64,000 nt of DNA from Paraflavitalea pollutisoli (GCF_029360705.1 NZ_JARKMX010000008.1:2844202-2908201); one strand, 5' to 3'. Positions 1 to 8,887 are shown, counted from the first letter of the stretch. Numbers and translations are program-made. The notes: a model not told the origin generated them from the letters alone.

Positions 1-629
1 AACTGAAAGTCCAATATACTTTCCAGCATACTTACCTGCACCAGGGCGCCTTCGCCACTGATGGTGCGGCGGTACAAACAGGCCAGGATACCCTGGGCAA
101 CATGTGTACCGGCAAAGATATCGACCACGGCCACGCCCATCGGTGTAGGGCCCTCCTGTTCGTTGTTGCTGAGCCACGTGAGTCCGGAGACGGCCTGCAA
201 CAGCAGGTCTTGCCCGGGCAGGTGATTCCACGGTCCTTCCGTACCATACCCACTCACTTCGGCATACACGATCGATGGATTGATGCGCTTCACCGTATTA
301 TAATCGAGCCCCAGTCTTTCCATCACCCCTGGTCTGAAATTGTGCATCATCACATCGGCCCGCGCTATCAACCGCTTGATCTTCTCCAGGTCTTCCGGTT
401 GCTTCAGGTCGGCTGCATAACTCTGCTTATTGCGGTTGATGGCATGAAAGATCGTCGACTCGCCTTCGATCATCACATCCGATACATACAGGTATCGACA
501 GATATCGCCGGTCTCCGGCTTCTCGATCTTGATGACTTGCGCTCCCATATCGGCCAGCCGCAATGCAGCGGAAGGTCCCGAGAGGAACTGGCTGAAATCA
601 AGTACTATTATATCCTGCAATAATTGCAT
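1..629 (-). CDS. CaiB/BaiF class III CoA-transferase, C-terminus cut by window edge
   Basis: The minus-strand frame opens at an ATG at 627-629 and stays open to base 1, giving the first ~209 residues. It begins with the family's usual N-terminus ([20 protein letters not shown]) followed by [23 protein letters not shown] and PGQDLLLQ; the Asp at about residue 141 corresponds to the aspartate that carries the acyl/CoA intermediate in this family. It is clearly paralogous to the next gene upstream, whose stop lies 3 bp before this start, so the two probably form a co-translated pair or heteromeric enzyme. Substrate cannot be read from sequence. The other ~180 residues lie outside the window. Confidence 0.9.
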   Translation of the reverse strand, partial: MQLLQDIIVLDFSQFLSGPSAALRLADMGAQVIKIEKPETGDICRYLYVSDVMIEGESTIFHAINRNKQSYAADLKQPEDLEKIKRLIARADVMMHNFRPGVMERLGLDYNTVKRINPSIVYAEVSGYGTEGPWNHLPGQDLLLQAVSGLTWLSNNEQEGPTPMGVAVVDIFAGTHVAQGILACLYRRTISGEGALVQVSMLESILDFQ

Positions 630-632
630 GGC

Positions 633-1781
633 TCAGTTTTCGTTGAGTAATTGTTGGGTAATGTCCTCATTGTTGGCACCCAGCCCGGGCGCTGCTTTGC
701 CGGAGGTGAGTATTCGTCCATTAATACGGATGGGGCAACGGGTGGTGCGGATCTCCTGGTGGTTGGCAGCATAAATGGTTTGCTCCATCCGCAGGTGTTC
801 GTATCCGGCATGGGCCGTCAGCTTTTTCCAATCCAGTACTTCCATGGCCCACAGGTGGTGTTCGTGCAGCTTGGCCAGCCATACCTGCGAACTGTGTTGC
901 TGCAGGTGGGCAGAGATGAGCTGCTTGATCTCATCGCGGCTGACAAAAGCATGCTCGGCGGTGTACCGATCCAGCGCTGTACAATGCAGGGCGGTAGCCA
1001 GGGTCGACAAGTCGCACATCGCGATGGCGATATAGCCATTGGCGGTGGCGTAGAGGCCGTATGGTGCACTCAATAAGGGATGCCCGTTGTTGATGCTGCT
1101 GCGCCGGGGCAGCGACCCGCCATTGTGATAGGTAGTCAATAATTCGAATTGAAAATCGAGCAGGGATTCCAGCAGGCTGATCTCGATCAGAGCGCCCTGG
1201 CCCGTCTTGTGCCGCCTGATCAACCCCGCCAGGATACCCTGTACGAGCTGTGCACCGCAGAGACTATCGGCGATGGACAATCCAAAGGGTACGGGATCGC
1301 TCCCGTCGTTACCGGTTGTATACATCAGGCCGGCCATGGATTGTACCAGCAGATCTTGCCCTGGTTTATCTTTCCAGGGACCTGTACTGCCATAACCGGA
1401 TATTTCTCCATATACGATTCGCGGGTTGATCTTTTGCACAGAAGCATAATCGAGCCCCTGCCGTTTCATCACACCGGGGCGGAAGTTATGCGTTACCACA
1501 TCTGCCTTAGCGATCAGTCGCTTCACCACTTCCAGCTCTTCCGGGTTGCGGAGGTCGGCGGTAAAGCTTTCTTTGTTGCGATTGATCGTATGAAAAAGCA
1601 TGGAGCTGTCATCGGCCCACAGGTTCTTGATCGACAATTTGCGGCCTGCATCTCCTACCTGGGGGCGTTCTATTTTGATGACCCGTGCTCCCAGATCAGC
1701 GAGTCGCAGGCCGGCAGACGGACCGGATAAATATTGGCTGAATTCCAGTACGATCAATCCCTCGAGGGGTAACAATTTCAT
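633..1781 (-). CDS. CaiB/BaiF family class III CoA-transferase
   Basis: A 382-residue protein of normal length for formyl-CoA-transferase-like enzymes, which move CoA between carboxylic acids. Visible signatures are LEFSQYLSGPSAGLRLADLG near the start, VIKIERP (33-40), NRNK (67-70), [15 protein letters not shown] (98-112) and PGQDLLVQ with Asp143 at the position of the catalytic aspartate. Its start overlaps the stop of the solute-binding-like gene by 4 bp (ATGA), and a second CoA-transferase follows after 3 bp. With a MaoC-type hydratase at the head of the operon this suggests activation and hydration of an organic acid as its CoA thioester (inference). Confidence 0.92.
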   Translation of the reverse strand: MKLLPLEGLIVLEFSQYLSGPSAGLRLADLGARVIKIERPQVGDAGRKLSIKNLWADDSSMLFHTINRNKESFTADLRNPEELEVVKRLIAKADVVTHNFRPGVMKRQGLDYASVQKINPRIVYGEISGYGSTGPWKDKPGQDLLVQSMAGLMYTTGNDGSDPVPFGLSIADSLCGAQLVQGILAGLIRRHKTGQGALIEISLLESLLDFQFELLTTYHNGGSLPRRSSINNGHPLLSAPYGLYATANGYIAIAMCDLSTLATALHCTALDRYTAEHAFVSRDEIKQLISAHLQQHSSQVWLAKLHEHHLWAMEVLDWKKLTAHAGYEHLRMEQTIYAANHQEIRTTRCPIRINGRILTSGKAAPGLGANNEDITQQLLNEN

Positions 1782-2944
1782 ATAGCCACAGTTTCTTTTT
1801 TAACCAGGCTTTGCCTGTAAAGTTTGTTCATCGCCTCCAGCACAGCACCGGGACTTCCCCCCTCACGGAGGTACTGGTGCAGCGGATCGCCGGCATGGTC
1901 CTGGAAGTATAGGTACCCATTGTACCTTGGTCGCATATAACCCCGCTCCATCGCCGGCAGTACATGGTGAAAATAGCGGTGGGTGATCCGGTTGGCTTCC
2001 TCATTGGTCCACGCACTCAAATGACCTGGCTGGCCACCATTCTGCACATAGATGCCCGCTTGCCAGGCTGGTGATACTACCAGTTCTGCAAAGCGGATAG
2101 CAACCTCTTTGTGTGCACTGGCGGCCGATACGGCCAGCCCGGTACCACCGATGGTGGTCAGCAGCTTTTGGCCCAGGCCAAAGTTCACCACGTCTTCGTA
2201 TTGCAACAGGTGTTGACCATATCCCAGTCGGCTGTAGTTGGAATAGCCGTAAGCGAATGGGCAATACCAATAATCATTGGTGCGGCTCATCCTTTCTGCC
2301 ACGGCGATCGGATTATAGGTAAAGAAAATGGGATCGATGTTGGCATAGAGCTGGCGCATCACGGCCAGGGCCTGCAAGCCAGTAGCAGTATCGATCACCA
2401 CCTCGGTCGATTGGAAAGGCTCCTGTCCACAGGCGATGCAGAAGGTATAAAAATTCATCAGCAGGTCGATGGGTATCGCCGGCACGGCGACCTTTCCTTT
2501 AGCGGCGAGCGCTATCACTTCCTGCCAGCTTTGTGGCACGGCCGTATTGTTGGCCGCCAGCAGATCGGGCCGGTAGCTTGCCACCGGGGTCGCGGCATCG
2601 ATAGCCAATGCCCACTGGTGTCCTTTGTATTGGTAACTGCGGTGCGATTGACCGACGGAACTGGTAGCCTGCTCATCGAGATAAGCGGCCGGCAGGTACT
2701 GATCGAGGGGTAACACGCAGCCGGTAGCGGCCGCACAGCCCACCCAGGGATGATCGATGATCAGCAGATCGTAGTGATCTGTCAGTTTCTCCAGCGGATA
2801 ATCAGCGAAATGCTGCAGGCTTCTTTTCTCCCATACGATCTCGGTATGGGGATAGAGTTCATTGAATCGTTGCGCAGCAGCCAGCAAGGGGGTGATGCCC
2901 CTGCTATGCGCCCACGTAATGCCTTTAAGCGTAATAGTTGCCAT
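1778..2944 (-). CDS. Family 1 extracellular solute-binding-protein homologue lacking a signal peptide
   Basis: The 388-residue protein reads like an ABC-transporter type 1 (sugar-class) binding protein: an N-terminal ITLKGITWAHSRG strand, FNELYPHTEIVWEKR, YDLLIIDHPWVG, a hinge-like region and the late segment TTIGGTGLAVSAAS. There is no hydrophobic leader, lipobox or upstream alternative start; the first 20 residues are polar and run straight into the first beta strand. No permease or ATPase gene is adjacent. It sits between a hydratase and two CoA-transferases with 4-6 bp junctions. A cytoplasmic ligand-binding or enzyme-partner role is therefore more plausible than transport, but this is inference. 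Confidence 0.8.
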   Translation of the reverse strand: MATITLKGITWAHSRGITPLLAAAQRFNELYPHTEIVWEKRSLQHFADYPLEKLTDHYDLLIIDHPWVGCAAATGCVLPLDQYLPAAYLDEQATSSVGQSHRSYQYKGHQWALAIDAATPVASYRPDLLAANNTAVPQSWQEVIALAAKGKVAVPAIPIDLLMNFYTFCIACGQEPFQSTEVVIDTATGLQALAVMRQLYANIDPIFFTYNPIAVAERMSRTNDYWYCPFAYGYSNYSRLGYGQHLLQYEDVVNFGLGQKLLTTIGGTGLAVSAASAHKEVAIRFAELVVSPAWQAGIYVQNGGQPGHLSAWTNEEANRITHRYFHHVLPAMERGYMRPRYNGYLYFQDHAGDPLHQYLREGGSPGAVLEAMNKLYRQSLVKKETVAI

Positions 2945-2949
2945 GGCTG

Positions 2950-3393
2950 CTAGTTTGCTTGTTTTTCTACGAGTAATAAATGTTCACAGACCATCACCAG
3001 CTCCTGGTGTTGGTTGAAGACCTCCACCTTTTCCGTCACGATGCCATATTGCGGCTTCTTATGATCGGCTTTGTTGGCAATAGTAACTTGTACCGAGATG
3101 GTATCGCCAATAAATACGGGTCGTGTAAAACGCAGCCGTTCGTAGCCGTAAGTCATGGATACCTCGTTGATCACCTGGGCGGTCAATCCCACGGCGACCG
3201 TAAAAATGAGTGTACCATGGGCGATCCGTTGTTTGAATGGTTGTGTTTTGCACCATTCCTCATCCATGTGGTGCGGAAAGAAATCGCCCGACTGGCCGGC
3301 ATGCAACACGATATCCGTTTCGGTAATGGTTCTGCCCATCGTGGTACGTAATTCGCCGATCTCAAACGCTTCAAAATATTTCTTCAGGAACAT
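2950..3393 (-). CDS. MaoC-like hot-dog dehydratase/hydratase
   Basis: A 147-residue single hot-dog domain if translation starts at 3393 ([13 protein letters not shown]...), which matches the usual family N-terminus; an upstream in-frame ATG at 3432 would add 13 atypical residues. The hydratase signature is present: [13 protein letters not shown] supplies the Asp and His pair, followed by RIAHGTL. Such proteins hydrate 2-enoyl-CoA or related CoA esters (R-specific enoyl-CoA hydratase, mesaconyl-CoA hydratase). It is the first gene of the operon with the solute-binding-like protein and two CoA-transferases, which would supply the CoA thioester. Confidence 0.85.
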   Translation of the reverse strand: MFLKKYFEAFEIGELRTTMGRTITETDIVLHAGQSGDFFPHHMDEEWCKTQPFKQRIAHGTLIFTVAVGLTAQVINEVSMTYGYERLRFTRPVFIGDTISVQVTIANKADHKKPQYGIVTEKVEVFNQHQELVMVCEHLLLVEKQAN

Positions 3394-3839
3394 AATAGGT
3401 GGTATATCGATAAGGTTTGTTTTACAATGCACCGGATCAGTAATGACCAGCCAGGTGGGAGTTGGCTATCGATGGCCTGTGCAGGCAGGCAGTTGGTTCA
3501 GACAGTGGGTCCTCATACGTGCAATGTTTCATCATGGTCGCAATCGTTTAGTTGTATCATCCCGGGGCTTTGTGACTGCTGGCAGTAAGATCGTCCATGT
3601 TGGCTGCGATCCTGGCTGCCTGGATACAAGGGAGTGAACCCTTACTGCGCTGAGCGCCTGTAGACGGGTATCGACGCCCTTTCAAAGCCTGTTTATTCCA
3701 GGCAATGAAGTTAGCAGCGTGCCGGGGGGCCGCCAATGTCAGGTCTTACTGAAATGATGGAATATTTTACTACCAGCGTCGTATCAGGCGATAAAACTCA
3801 ATGATTTATATAAAAGCGCGGGGCGTTTGTATGGTAGAC
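3394..3839. other. Intergenic region upstream of the CoA-transferase operon
   Basis: About 446 bases with no credible gene on either strand. It must carry the promoter of the MaoC/CoA-transferase operon, but I find no good TAnnTTTG box close to the start at 3393. I see no tRNA, terminator hairpin or repeat in it. Confidence 0.5.
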
Positions 3840-4871
3840 TTACTGGGAAGCGCTGGGCAATTGCTTGATGCGTTCAAAGCCGCCGTTGATATGATCGATC
3901 TTCATTTCGAATTGGGCGCTGGCATCGGACGCGATGAGTCCGCCGATGATGCCGAAGAACAGGCTAGCCACTACCACATCACCGGTATTGGCCGTAACTT
4001 CTGCTTTGCCGGTAAAGAAAAAGTCGTCGCCGCGTTTCTCCAGGGGATAATAACCATATTTGGTGGCAATATAGGGTTTGCCATCGTGCACCAGGGCATA
4101 CATCTCCGATGCCTTTACTTTTACGGGCTTGCCATCGGCTCCGGCAATATTGACCTTCTTGATGGAATTTGTCTTATCAAACGTTACCTGGGCATTGTCG
4201 GTATCGGGTTGCTGTTGCAGAAATGCGGTAAAGCTTCTGTATACACCATTCTGCAGCACACTGGCCTTGTAAAGTGGCAACTTCCGCTTCTGTACAGTAT
4301 TATAGGCTAAGACATCGTTCAGGGTATAGGAATCACCGGTCGTCGGCTGACTGCTGAGCTGTTGCGCCATAAAATCAACGACAGTCTTGCTACCCCGCCG
4401 GAAAAGGGCGCGGGTTACGTCCATCGACTTCACCAGTATCATGGTATCGATCTTCCCCAGGGGCTTGTAAATGCCATCGGCCTCGGAAAACATGTCGGCC
4501 CGCAGGTAACAGTAACCGCTTTCACTCATCGCCTTGGTGATCTCCGCAAACCGGAGGTTGCGCAGCAGCAGCACCAGTTTACCATTTTGGGCAGCAGGAT
4601 CGATCAGGGCATTGAACACTGATTGCAGTTGTGTCGTGATGGGGACCTCTGGCCGCACCCAGGCTTTTCTGTTGAAGGCACCCAGTTGAACAATACCCAT
4701 TTCGGAGGTATCGCGTCTGCCATCGATAACCTGTAACGTATTGTAAAGGCTATTGGGAACTTTTTCTTCGGGAAGCGTTACTGTAAAATCTTCGCTGATA
4801 CGTTGCGCACGGGTGGTAGTGGAAGCAGACAATAACAGGGCAATTGCTACAAAGCGATAAGCAGCGTTCAT
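3840..4871 (-). CDS. Secreted hypothetical protein
   Basis: A 343-residue protein with a Sec signal peptide (YRFVAIALLLSASTTTRAQ, cleavage after about residue 22). I do not recognise a family. The body is mixed alpha/beta with many charged residues; near the C-terminus a hydrophobic stretch, GDVVVASLFFGIIGGLIAS, could be a membrane segment or buried helix. It stands alone, facing the same way as the HxlR gene behind it but separated by 233 bp with its own possible promoter. Function unknown; probably periplasmic or envelope-associated. Confidence 0.75.
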   Translation of the reverse strand: MNAAYRFVAIALLLSASTTTRAQRISEDFTVTLPEEKVPNSLYNTLQVIDGRRDTSEMGIVQLGAFNRKAWVRPEVPITTQLQSVFNALIDPAAQNGKLVLLLRNLRFAEITKAMSESGYCYLRADMFSEADGIYKPLGKIDTMILVKSMDVTRALFRRGSKTVVDFMAQQLSSQPTTGDSYTLNDVLAYNTVQKRKLPLYKASVLQNGVYRSFTAFLQQQPDTDNAQVTFDKTNSIKKVNIAGADGKPVKVKASEMYALVHDGKPYIATKYGYYPLEKRGDDFFFTGKAEVTANTGDVVVASLFFGIIGGLIASDASAQFEMKIDHINGGFERIKQLPSASQ

Positions 4872-4900
4872 GGCCGGGATTTGGGTGGGGTTATCGGGAA

Positions 4901-4925
4901 CAAAGTTTACAAGGCTAATTTAGCC
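4901..4925 (-). promoter_or_regulatory. Possible promoter with adjacent 13-bp palindrome
   Basis: Reading the minus strand, AAACTTTG at 4908-4901 matches seven of eight positions of the Bacteroidota -7 box and lies 30 bp before the start at 4871. Just upstream, GGCTAATTTAGCC (4913-4925) is a perfect 6+1+6 palindrome, well placed for a repressor. Function is inferred from position only. Confidence 0.35.
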
Positions 4926-5089
4926 AGCCGCCGCCAGAAAGCCAATTAATTTTGATCTTGGGCGTATGGGCTGGTTTATTGGCGCTGATGCCCAGGGGTG
5001 GATGGCAAACTGGCACTGACGCTTGAACTGGCGGGTGGTTCACAACCACTAAGCCGTAAAGCACGGGTCGACTTACTTGCACTGTTTGT

Positions 5090-5120
5090 CGAGCACTGGC
5101 TGATTTACCCCAGGTGCTCG
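5090..5120 (-). terminator. Hairpin at the end of the HxlR gene
   Basis: CGAGCACTGG (5090-5099) can pair with CCAGGTGCTCG (5110-5120) with one bulge. The HxlR stop codon lies in the loop. No T-run follows, so it may act as a 3' stabilising stem rather than a strong intrinsic terminator. Confidence 0.4.
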
Positions 5121-5512
5121 GCTTCCAGCCGTTGCTTTTCCTTTTTGATGCCCCGGGTATAGTTCTTTTTGGCAGCACCGATGATGATATCGCGATTGGG
5201 ATTGAGTTTATCGGCATACTGATCGGACCACAGGCCGACGGCTATGATGACGGGCAGCAGGTCGATACCTTTGGGTGTAAGGCTGTAGATCAGCTTTTGT
5301 TTATGTTCCTTGCTTTTCTTTTTGACAATGATCTGCTGTTTTTCGAGCCAGGCGAGCCGGTCGGCCAGTATATTGGTGGAGATACCTTCCTGCGACTCGA
5401 GGAATTCACTGTAATGGCGCTTGCCGAAGAACATGAGGTCACGAATGATCAACAGGGACCATTTATCACCAAAGATCTCCAAACCATAATTCAGGGGACA
5501 GTCGGACCGCAT
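5105..5512 (-). CDS. HxlR-family winged-helix transcriptional regulator
   Basis: A 135-residue protein with the HxlR hallmark N-terminus DCPLNYGLEIFGDKWSLLII (residues 3-22, including the characteristic Cys-Pro), the recognition-helix region SQEGISTNILADRL and the wing segment YSLTPKGIDLLPVI. These small dimeric regulators sense aldehydes, quinones, disulfide stress or metabolites, often through the N-terminal cysteine. The gene is divergent from fabF with 87 bp between starts; its -7 box abuts the fabF -33 element, so binding there could affect both genes. The start is supported by the perfectly placed -7 box. Confidence 0.9.
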   Translation of the reverse strand: MRSDCPLNYGLEIFGDKWSLLIIRDLMFFGKRHYSEFLESQEGISTNILADRLAWLEKQQIIVKKKSKEHKQKLIYSLTPKGIDLLPVIIAVGLWSDQYADKLNPNRDIIIGAAKKNYTRGIKKEKQRLEAEHLG

Positions 5513-5532
5513 AGGCTACCAGCTTTAAACTA

Positions 5533-5566
5533 CTTGCAAAAGTAAAGCAGTTATTCCTTACATTTG
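5533..5566 (+). promoter_or_regulatory. fabF promoter (-33/-7)
   Basis: TACATTTG at 5559-5566 is a perfect Bacteroidota -7 box (TAnnTTTG) and CTTG at 5533-5536 lies 22 bp upstream as a -33 element. Transcription would start near 5571, leaving about 29 nt before the fabF ATG at 5600. Confidence 0.7.
5537..5544 (-). promoter_or_regulatory. hxlR -7 box
   Basis: On the minus strand these bases read TACTTTTG, a perfect TAnnTTTG match 24 bp before the hxlR start. They directly touch the fabF -33 element (5533-5536), so the divergent promoters overlap back-to-back. Confidence 0.65.
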
Positions 5567-5599
5567 CGCATCGCCTGCAAAATCAGGTGAAAATATTGT

Positions 5600-6841
5600 A
5601 TGAAAAGAGTCGTAATCACCGGCCTGGGAGCGTTATCCCCCCTGGGCAACGATGTAACCACCTTTGGCCAAAACCTTTTTGCCGGTAAAAGCGGTGCCGG
5701 CCCGATTACCCGTTTCGATGCCACCTTGTTCAAAACGCGCTTTGCCTGTGAACTGAAAGACTTCAATGCCGCTGACCACCTGGACAAAGGCGATATCCGC
5801 AGAACAGATCCCTTTACCCAATATGCGCTGGTAGCTGCCGACCAGGCTGTGAAAGATTCGGGCCTCGACTTCAGTAAAATGGACCCCTTCGCCACCGGCG
5901 TTATCTGGGGATCCGGCAATGGAGGTATGGCGACTTTTGAGGATCAGGTCAAGGAGTATGCTATCGGCAACTTCAATCCCCGATTCAGCCCCTTTTTCTG
6001 CCCTAAGATCATCGTGAATATTGCTGCTGGTCTTATCTCCATGAAATATGGATTGATGGGCATCAACTATGCTACCGTATCTGCGTGTGCTACTTCCAAT
6101 ACTGCCATCATGGACGCCTTCAACTATATTCGCTGGGGTAAAGCCAAGGTGATGATCACTGGTGGCTCGGAAGCCCCGGTGACGGAAGCTTCTATTGGTG
6201 GTTTCAGTTCGATGAAAGCCCTCTCTACCCGCAATGACGATCCTACTGCCGCTTCGCGTCCGTTTGATGTGAACCGCGATGGATTTGTAATGGGTGAAGG
6301 AGCAGGTGCTTTGGTGCTGGAAGAATATGAGCATGCCAAACAACGGGGTGCTACCATCTATGCCGAGCTCGCCGGCGCTGCGATGACCGCCGACGCATAT
6401 CATATGACGGCTACCCACCCCGAAGGGTTGGGTGCTTTTATGGGCATGAAATTCGCCCTGGAAGATGCCGGACTGAATGTGGAAGATGTCGACTACCTCA
6501 ATGCACACGCTACCTCTACCCCGGTGGGCGACCTGAGCGAAACTGCCGCCATCTACAAGTTATTCAATGGACAGCCGAATCTGTCGGTCAGCGCTACCAA
6601 GTCGATGACAGGCCACCTGCTGGGTGGCGCGGGCGCGATCGAAGCCATCGCTGCCATCCTGAGTATCCGTGAATCGAAAGTGCCACCTACCATCAACCTC
6701 ACCGATATCGACCCGGCGATCCCTGCTTCGCTCGATATCGTGAAGGGACAGACCATCGAAAAGAACGTAGACGTAGCCATGAGCAATACGTTTGGTTTCG
6801 GCGGCCACAATGGCATCGTGGTATTCAAGAAGTTTGCCTAA
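5600..6841 (+). CDS. fabF: Beta-ketoacyl-ACP synthase II (FabF-type)
   Basis: A 413-residue condensing enzyme that elongates acyl-ACP with malonyl-ACP in type II fatty-acid synthesis. The Cys-His-His triad is intact: Cys163 in VSACATSN, His303 in NAHATSTPVGD and His339 in ATKSMTGHLLGGAGA; the C-terminal NTFGFGGHNG loop is also present. Length equals that of E. coli FabF. It is not next to acpP or rnc, stands alone after a divergent HxlR regulator, and ends in a strong hairpin terminator, so it may be a second, regulated KAS rather than the housekeeping copy (inference). Confidence 0.93.
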   Translation: MKRVVITGLGALSPLGNDVTTFGQNLFAGKSGAGPITRFDATLFKTRFACELKDFNAADHLDKGDIRRTDPFTQYALVAADQAVKDSGLDFSKMDPFATGVIWGSGNGGMATFEDQVKEYAIGNFNPRFSPFFCPKIIVNIAAGLISMKYGLMGINYATVSACATSNTAIMDAFNYIRWGKAKVMITGGSEAPVTEASIGGFSSMKALSTRNDDPTAASRPFDVNRDGFVMGEGAGALVLEEYEHAKQRGATIYAELAGAAMTADAYHMTATHPEGLGAFMGMKFALEDAGLNVEDVDYLNAHATSTPVGDLSETAAIYKLFNGQPNLSVSATKSMTGHLLGGAGAIEAIAAILSIRESKVPPTINLTDIDPAIPASLDIVKGQTIEKNVDVAMSNTFGFGGHNGIVVFKKFA

Positions 6842-6857
6842 CAGATCTATCCAAGAT

Positions 6858-6900
6858 AAAAGCCGCACCGGTGTTCTGCGAACAGGCCGGTGCGGCTTTC
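6858..6900. terminator. Bidirectional intrinsic terminator
   Basis: AAAGCCGCACCGG (6859-6871) pairs perfectly with CCGGTGCGGCTTT (6887-6899) around a 15-nt loop. It lies between the convergent fabF and CvfB-like genes and can serve both. Confidence 0.85.
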
Positions 6901-6924
6901 TTATTGATGAGCGTTGTCTGACCC

Positions 6925-7758
6925 TTAGGTTTCGGTGGCCTTGATACCGCCGTCGGTAAACTCGATCTTGCGCTGTTTGTACAGGCCACCTGTGGTCATC
7001 TTGAAAGTCTTCTTACTCATGCCAAAGAAGCTATAGATCTCATCGGGAGAGGATTTGTCGTTGTACGGCAGGAAACCATTGTTCTCCTGCAGCAGGCGTA
7101 GCACCTTACCAGCTTCGTCTTCCACACGCTGGTAGCCGGGTTTGCCGAGCACCACATCGATGAGGTTGTCGGGACTGATGTGCTTGATATATCCTTTGAA
7201 CACATATCCTTCGGAGAGGTGGCGGTAAATCTCATTGAAATGCAGCACACCGGTATGCTTGTGGTTGATGATCATGACGTAGCCGATGTCGGTACGACGC
7301 CATACCGTGAGGTCTACCAGGTCCATTTCCTTTACAGTGAGGTTATCGTTGCTCAGGAAGGGTTCCAGTTTTTCGGTGGCGGCTACGCGGCCGGTTTGCT
7401 CATCGATAAAGATCTTGACGAGGTAGCGACCGCCGGGACGCATGCCCATCAACTGCTTCGACTTGGGTACAAAGATGTCTTTCATCAGGCCCCAGTTCAG
7501 GAAGGCGCCTTGTGGGGTAACAGACACGGCTTCCAGCATCACGATATCACCCACTACGCCAAAAGGTTTTTGGGTGGTGGCAATGATCCTTCCATCCGAA
7601 TCGTGGTAGATGAATACGTTCAACTCCTCTCCTTCTTTGACGCCTTTTGGCACGAAGCGTTTGGGCAACAGGATGCCGCTGGCACCGTCTTCGAGGTATA
7701 CGCCAAATTCTACCGTGCGAACTACTTTCAATGTATTGTATTCACCTACCCTGATCAT
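6925..7758 (-). CDS. CvfB-like S1-domain RNA-binding protein
   Basis: A 277-residue protein resembling CvfB/YitL: tandem S1-type beta-barrels (IRVGEYNTLKVVRTVEFGVYL; then GAFLNWGLMKDIFVPKSKQ; then GYVFKGYIKHIS) and a C-terminal winged-helix (LPYNDKSSPDEIYSFFGMSKKTFK) that ends in a basic tail. Family members bind RNA and affect gene expression post-transcriptionally. I place the start at 7758 because an upstream in-frame ATG at 7794 falls inside the -7 box. Monocistronic, facing fabF. Confidence 0.88.
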   Translation of the reverse strand: MIRVGEYNTLKVVRTVEFGVYLEDGASGILLPKRFVPKGVKEGEELNVFIYHDSDGRIIATTQKPFGVVGDIVMLEAVSVTPQGAFLNWGLMKDIFVPKSKQLMGMRPGGRYLVKIFIDEQTGRVAATEKLEPFLSNDNLTVKEMDLVDLTVWRRTDIGYVMIINHKHTGVLHFNEIYRHLSEGYVFKGYIKHISPDNLIDVVLGKPGYQRVEDEAGKVLRLLQENNGFLPYNDKSSPDEIYSFFGMSKKTFKMTTGGLYKQRKIEFTDGGIKATET

Positions 7759-7791
7759 ATTGATTATCCTTGCTTTAGAATGATTTGGCGG

Positions 7792-7799
7792 CAAAGGTA
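7792..7799 (-). promoter_or_regulatory. -7 box of the CvfB-like gene
   Basis: The minus strand reads TACCTTTG, a perfect TAnnTTTG match, 33 bp before the ATG at 7758. It fixes the start codon choice of that gene. Confidence 0.65.
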
Positions 7800-7803
7800 A
7801 CCT

Positions 7804-8799
7804 TTATTCGTCAGCGGGGTATTGTATTCCGGCTGCTTTCCGGATGGCGTCGAGGGTCTCTATGAGCAGCAGGGTGTCGGCAAAACTCATTATGGGGCTC
7901 TCTGTCAGGCCTTTCCGCAGGCAATCGTTGACATGGCGGGCTTCGTAGTGATAACCAAATCCTTCAGATGCCAGTACTTCTATCAGTTCCCGGGTATCCA
8001 TGCGTCCTGGAAACCATTCCAGGCTTGCCTGGGTATCGAAGAAACGGGTGGTGAGCCGCAGGCGGCCGGCAGTGCCGCAGATATCGGCCTCCGTGGCCAG
8101 GTCGGTGGTGAAGCTGGAAAACAGCTGGGCCATCGCTCCATCGGGGTATTGGAAAAGAACGGCGCATTGTTCGTCGACCCCGGTACCGGCGGGTGTCATG
8201 GTGGCCTGGATCACCTGGGGCTTGCCGAGTACGCTCAGGGCCAGGAAGGCATTGTAAATGCCGATGTCCATGATGGTGCCGCCACCCAGGGCCGGATCGT
8301 ACAGGCGTGGATTCACGGGTTGCAAGGGCCGAAATCCGAAATTAACGAGCACACTTTTGATGGTGCCTAGTTTGCCTTCCCTGATCAATTCCTGCAACTT
8401 ATCGTATTGGGGCAGGAATTTGGACCAAAGGGCTTCCATCAGGAAGATCTTTTTCTCCCGGGCTACAGCGATCATCGCTTTGGCCTGACGGGCGTTGAGC
8501 GCGAAAGGTTTTTCGCACAACACGGCCTTGCCATGCTGTAAACAAAGCAGGGTGGCTTCCTGGTGCAGGTTGTGCGGGGTAGCAATGTAGATCACATCTA
8601 CCGATGGATCGGCGGCAAGTGCTTCATAGCTGCCATGGCGGTGCTCTGCTCCATATTCAGCGCCGAATGCATCGGCTTTCTCCTGGTTTCTCGAACCAAC
8701 GGCTACCAGTTTGGCATCCTGGATGAGCAGCAGGTCGGTCGCAAATTTGCTGGCAATATGTCCACAGCCCAAAATGCCCCAGCGAATGATCTTGTCCAT
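7804..8799 (-). CDS. Gfo/Idh/MocA NAD(P)-dependent oxidoreductase (dihydrodiol dehydrogenase-like)
   Basis: A 331-residue enzyme if started at 8799, where the Rossmann fold begins (IIRWGILGCGHIASKFA); an upstream ATG at 8877 would add 26 residues before the fold. Signatures: GCGHIA for dinucleotide binding, VDVIYIATPHNLH, AVLCEKPFALN (the EKP motif) and GGTIMDIGIYN. The closest flavour is the trans-1,2-dihydrobenzenediol/D-xylose dehydrogenase group. It oxidises a sugar or similar alcohol; substrate unknown. Divergent from the SDR gene with 101 bp between starts. Confidence 0.88.
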   Translation of the reverse strand: MDKIIRWGILGCGHIASKFATDLLLIQDAKLVAVGSRNQEKADAFGAEYGAEHRHGSYEALAADPSVDVIYIATPHNLHQEATLLCLQHGKAVLCEKPFALNARQAKAMIAVAREKKIFLMEALWSKFLPQYDKLQELIREGKLGTIKSVLVNFGFRPLQPVNPRLYDPALGGGTIMDIGIYNAFLALSVLGKPQVIQATMTPAGTGVDEQCAVLFQYPDGAMAQLFSSFTTDLATEADICGTAGRLRLTTRFFDTQASLEWFPGRMDTRELIEVLASEGFGYHYEARHVNDCLRKGLTESPIMSFADTLLLIETLDAIRKAAGIQYPADE

Positions 8800-8887
8800 A
8801 CGAGATGATTCAATTGGCGTTAAAAATAACAAGAAGAAGCCAGTACAGATTATTTTTCCCCACGCTGGCATCAGCAAACTGGAATAT

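Noticed and set aside
5633-6508. 291-codon minus-strand open frame within fabF
   Set aside because: Antisense shadow of a clear FabF with intact catalytic residues.
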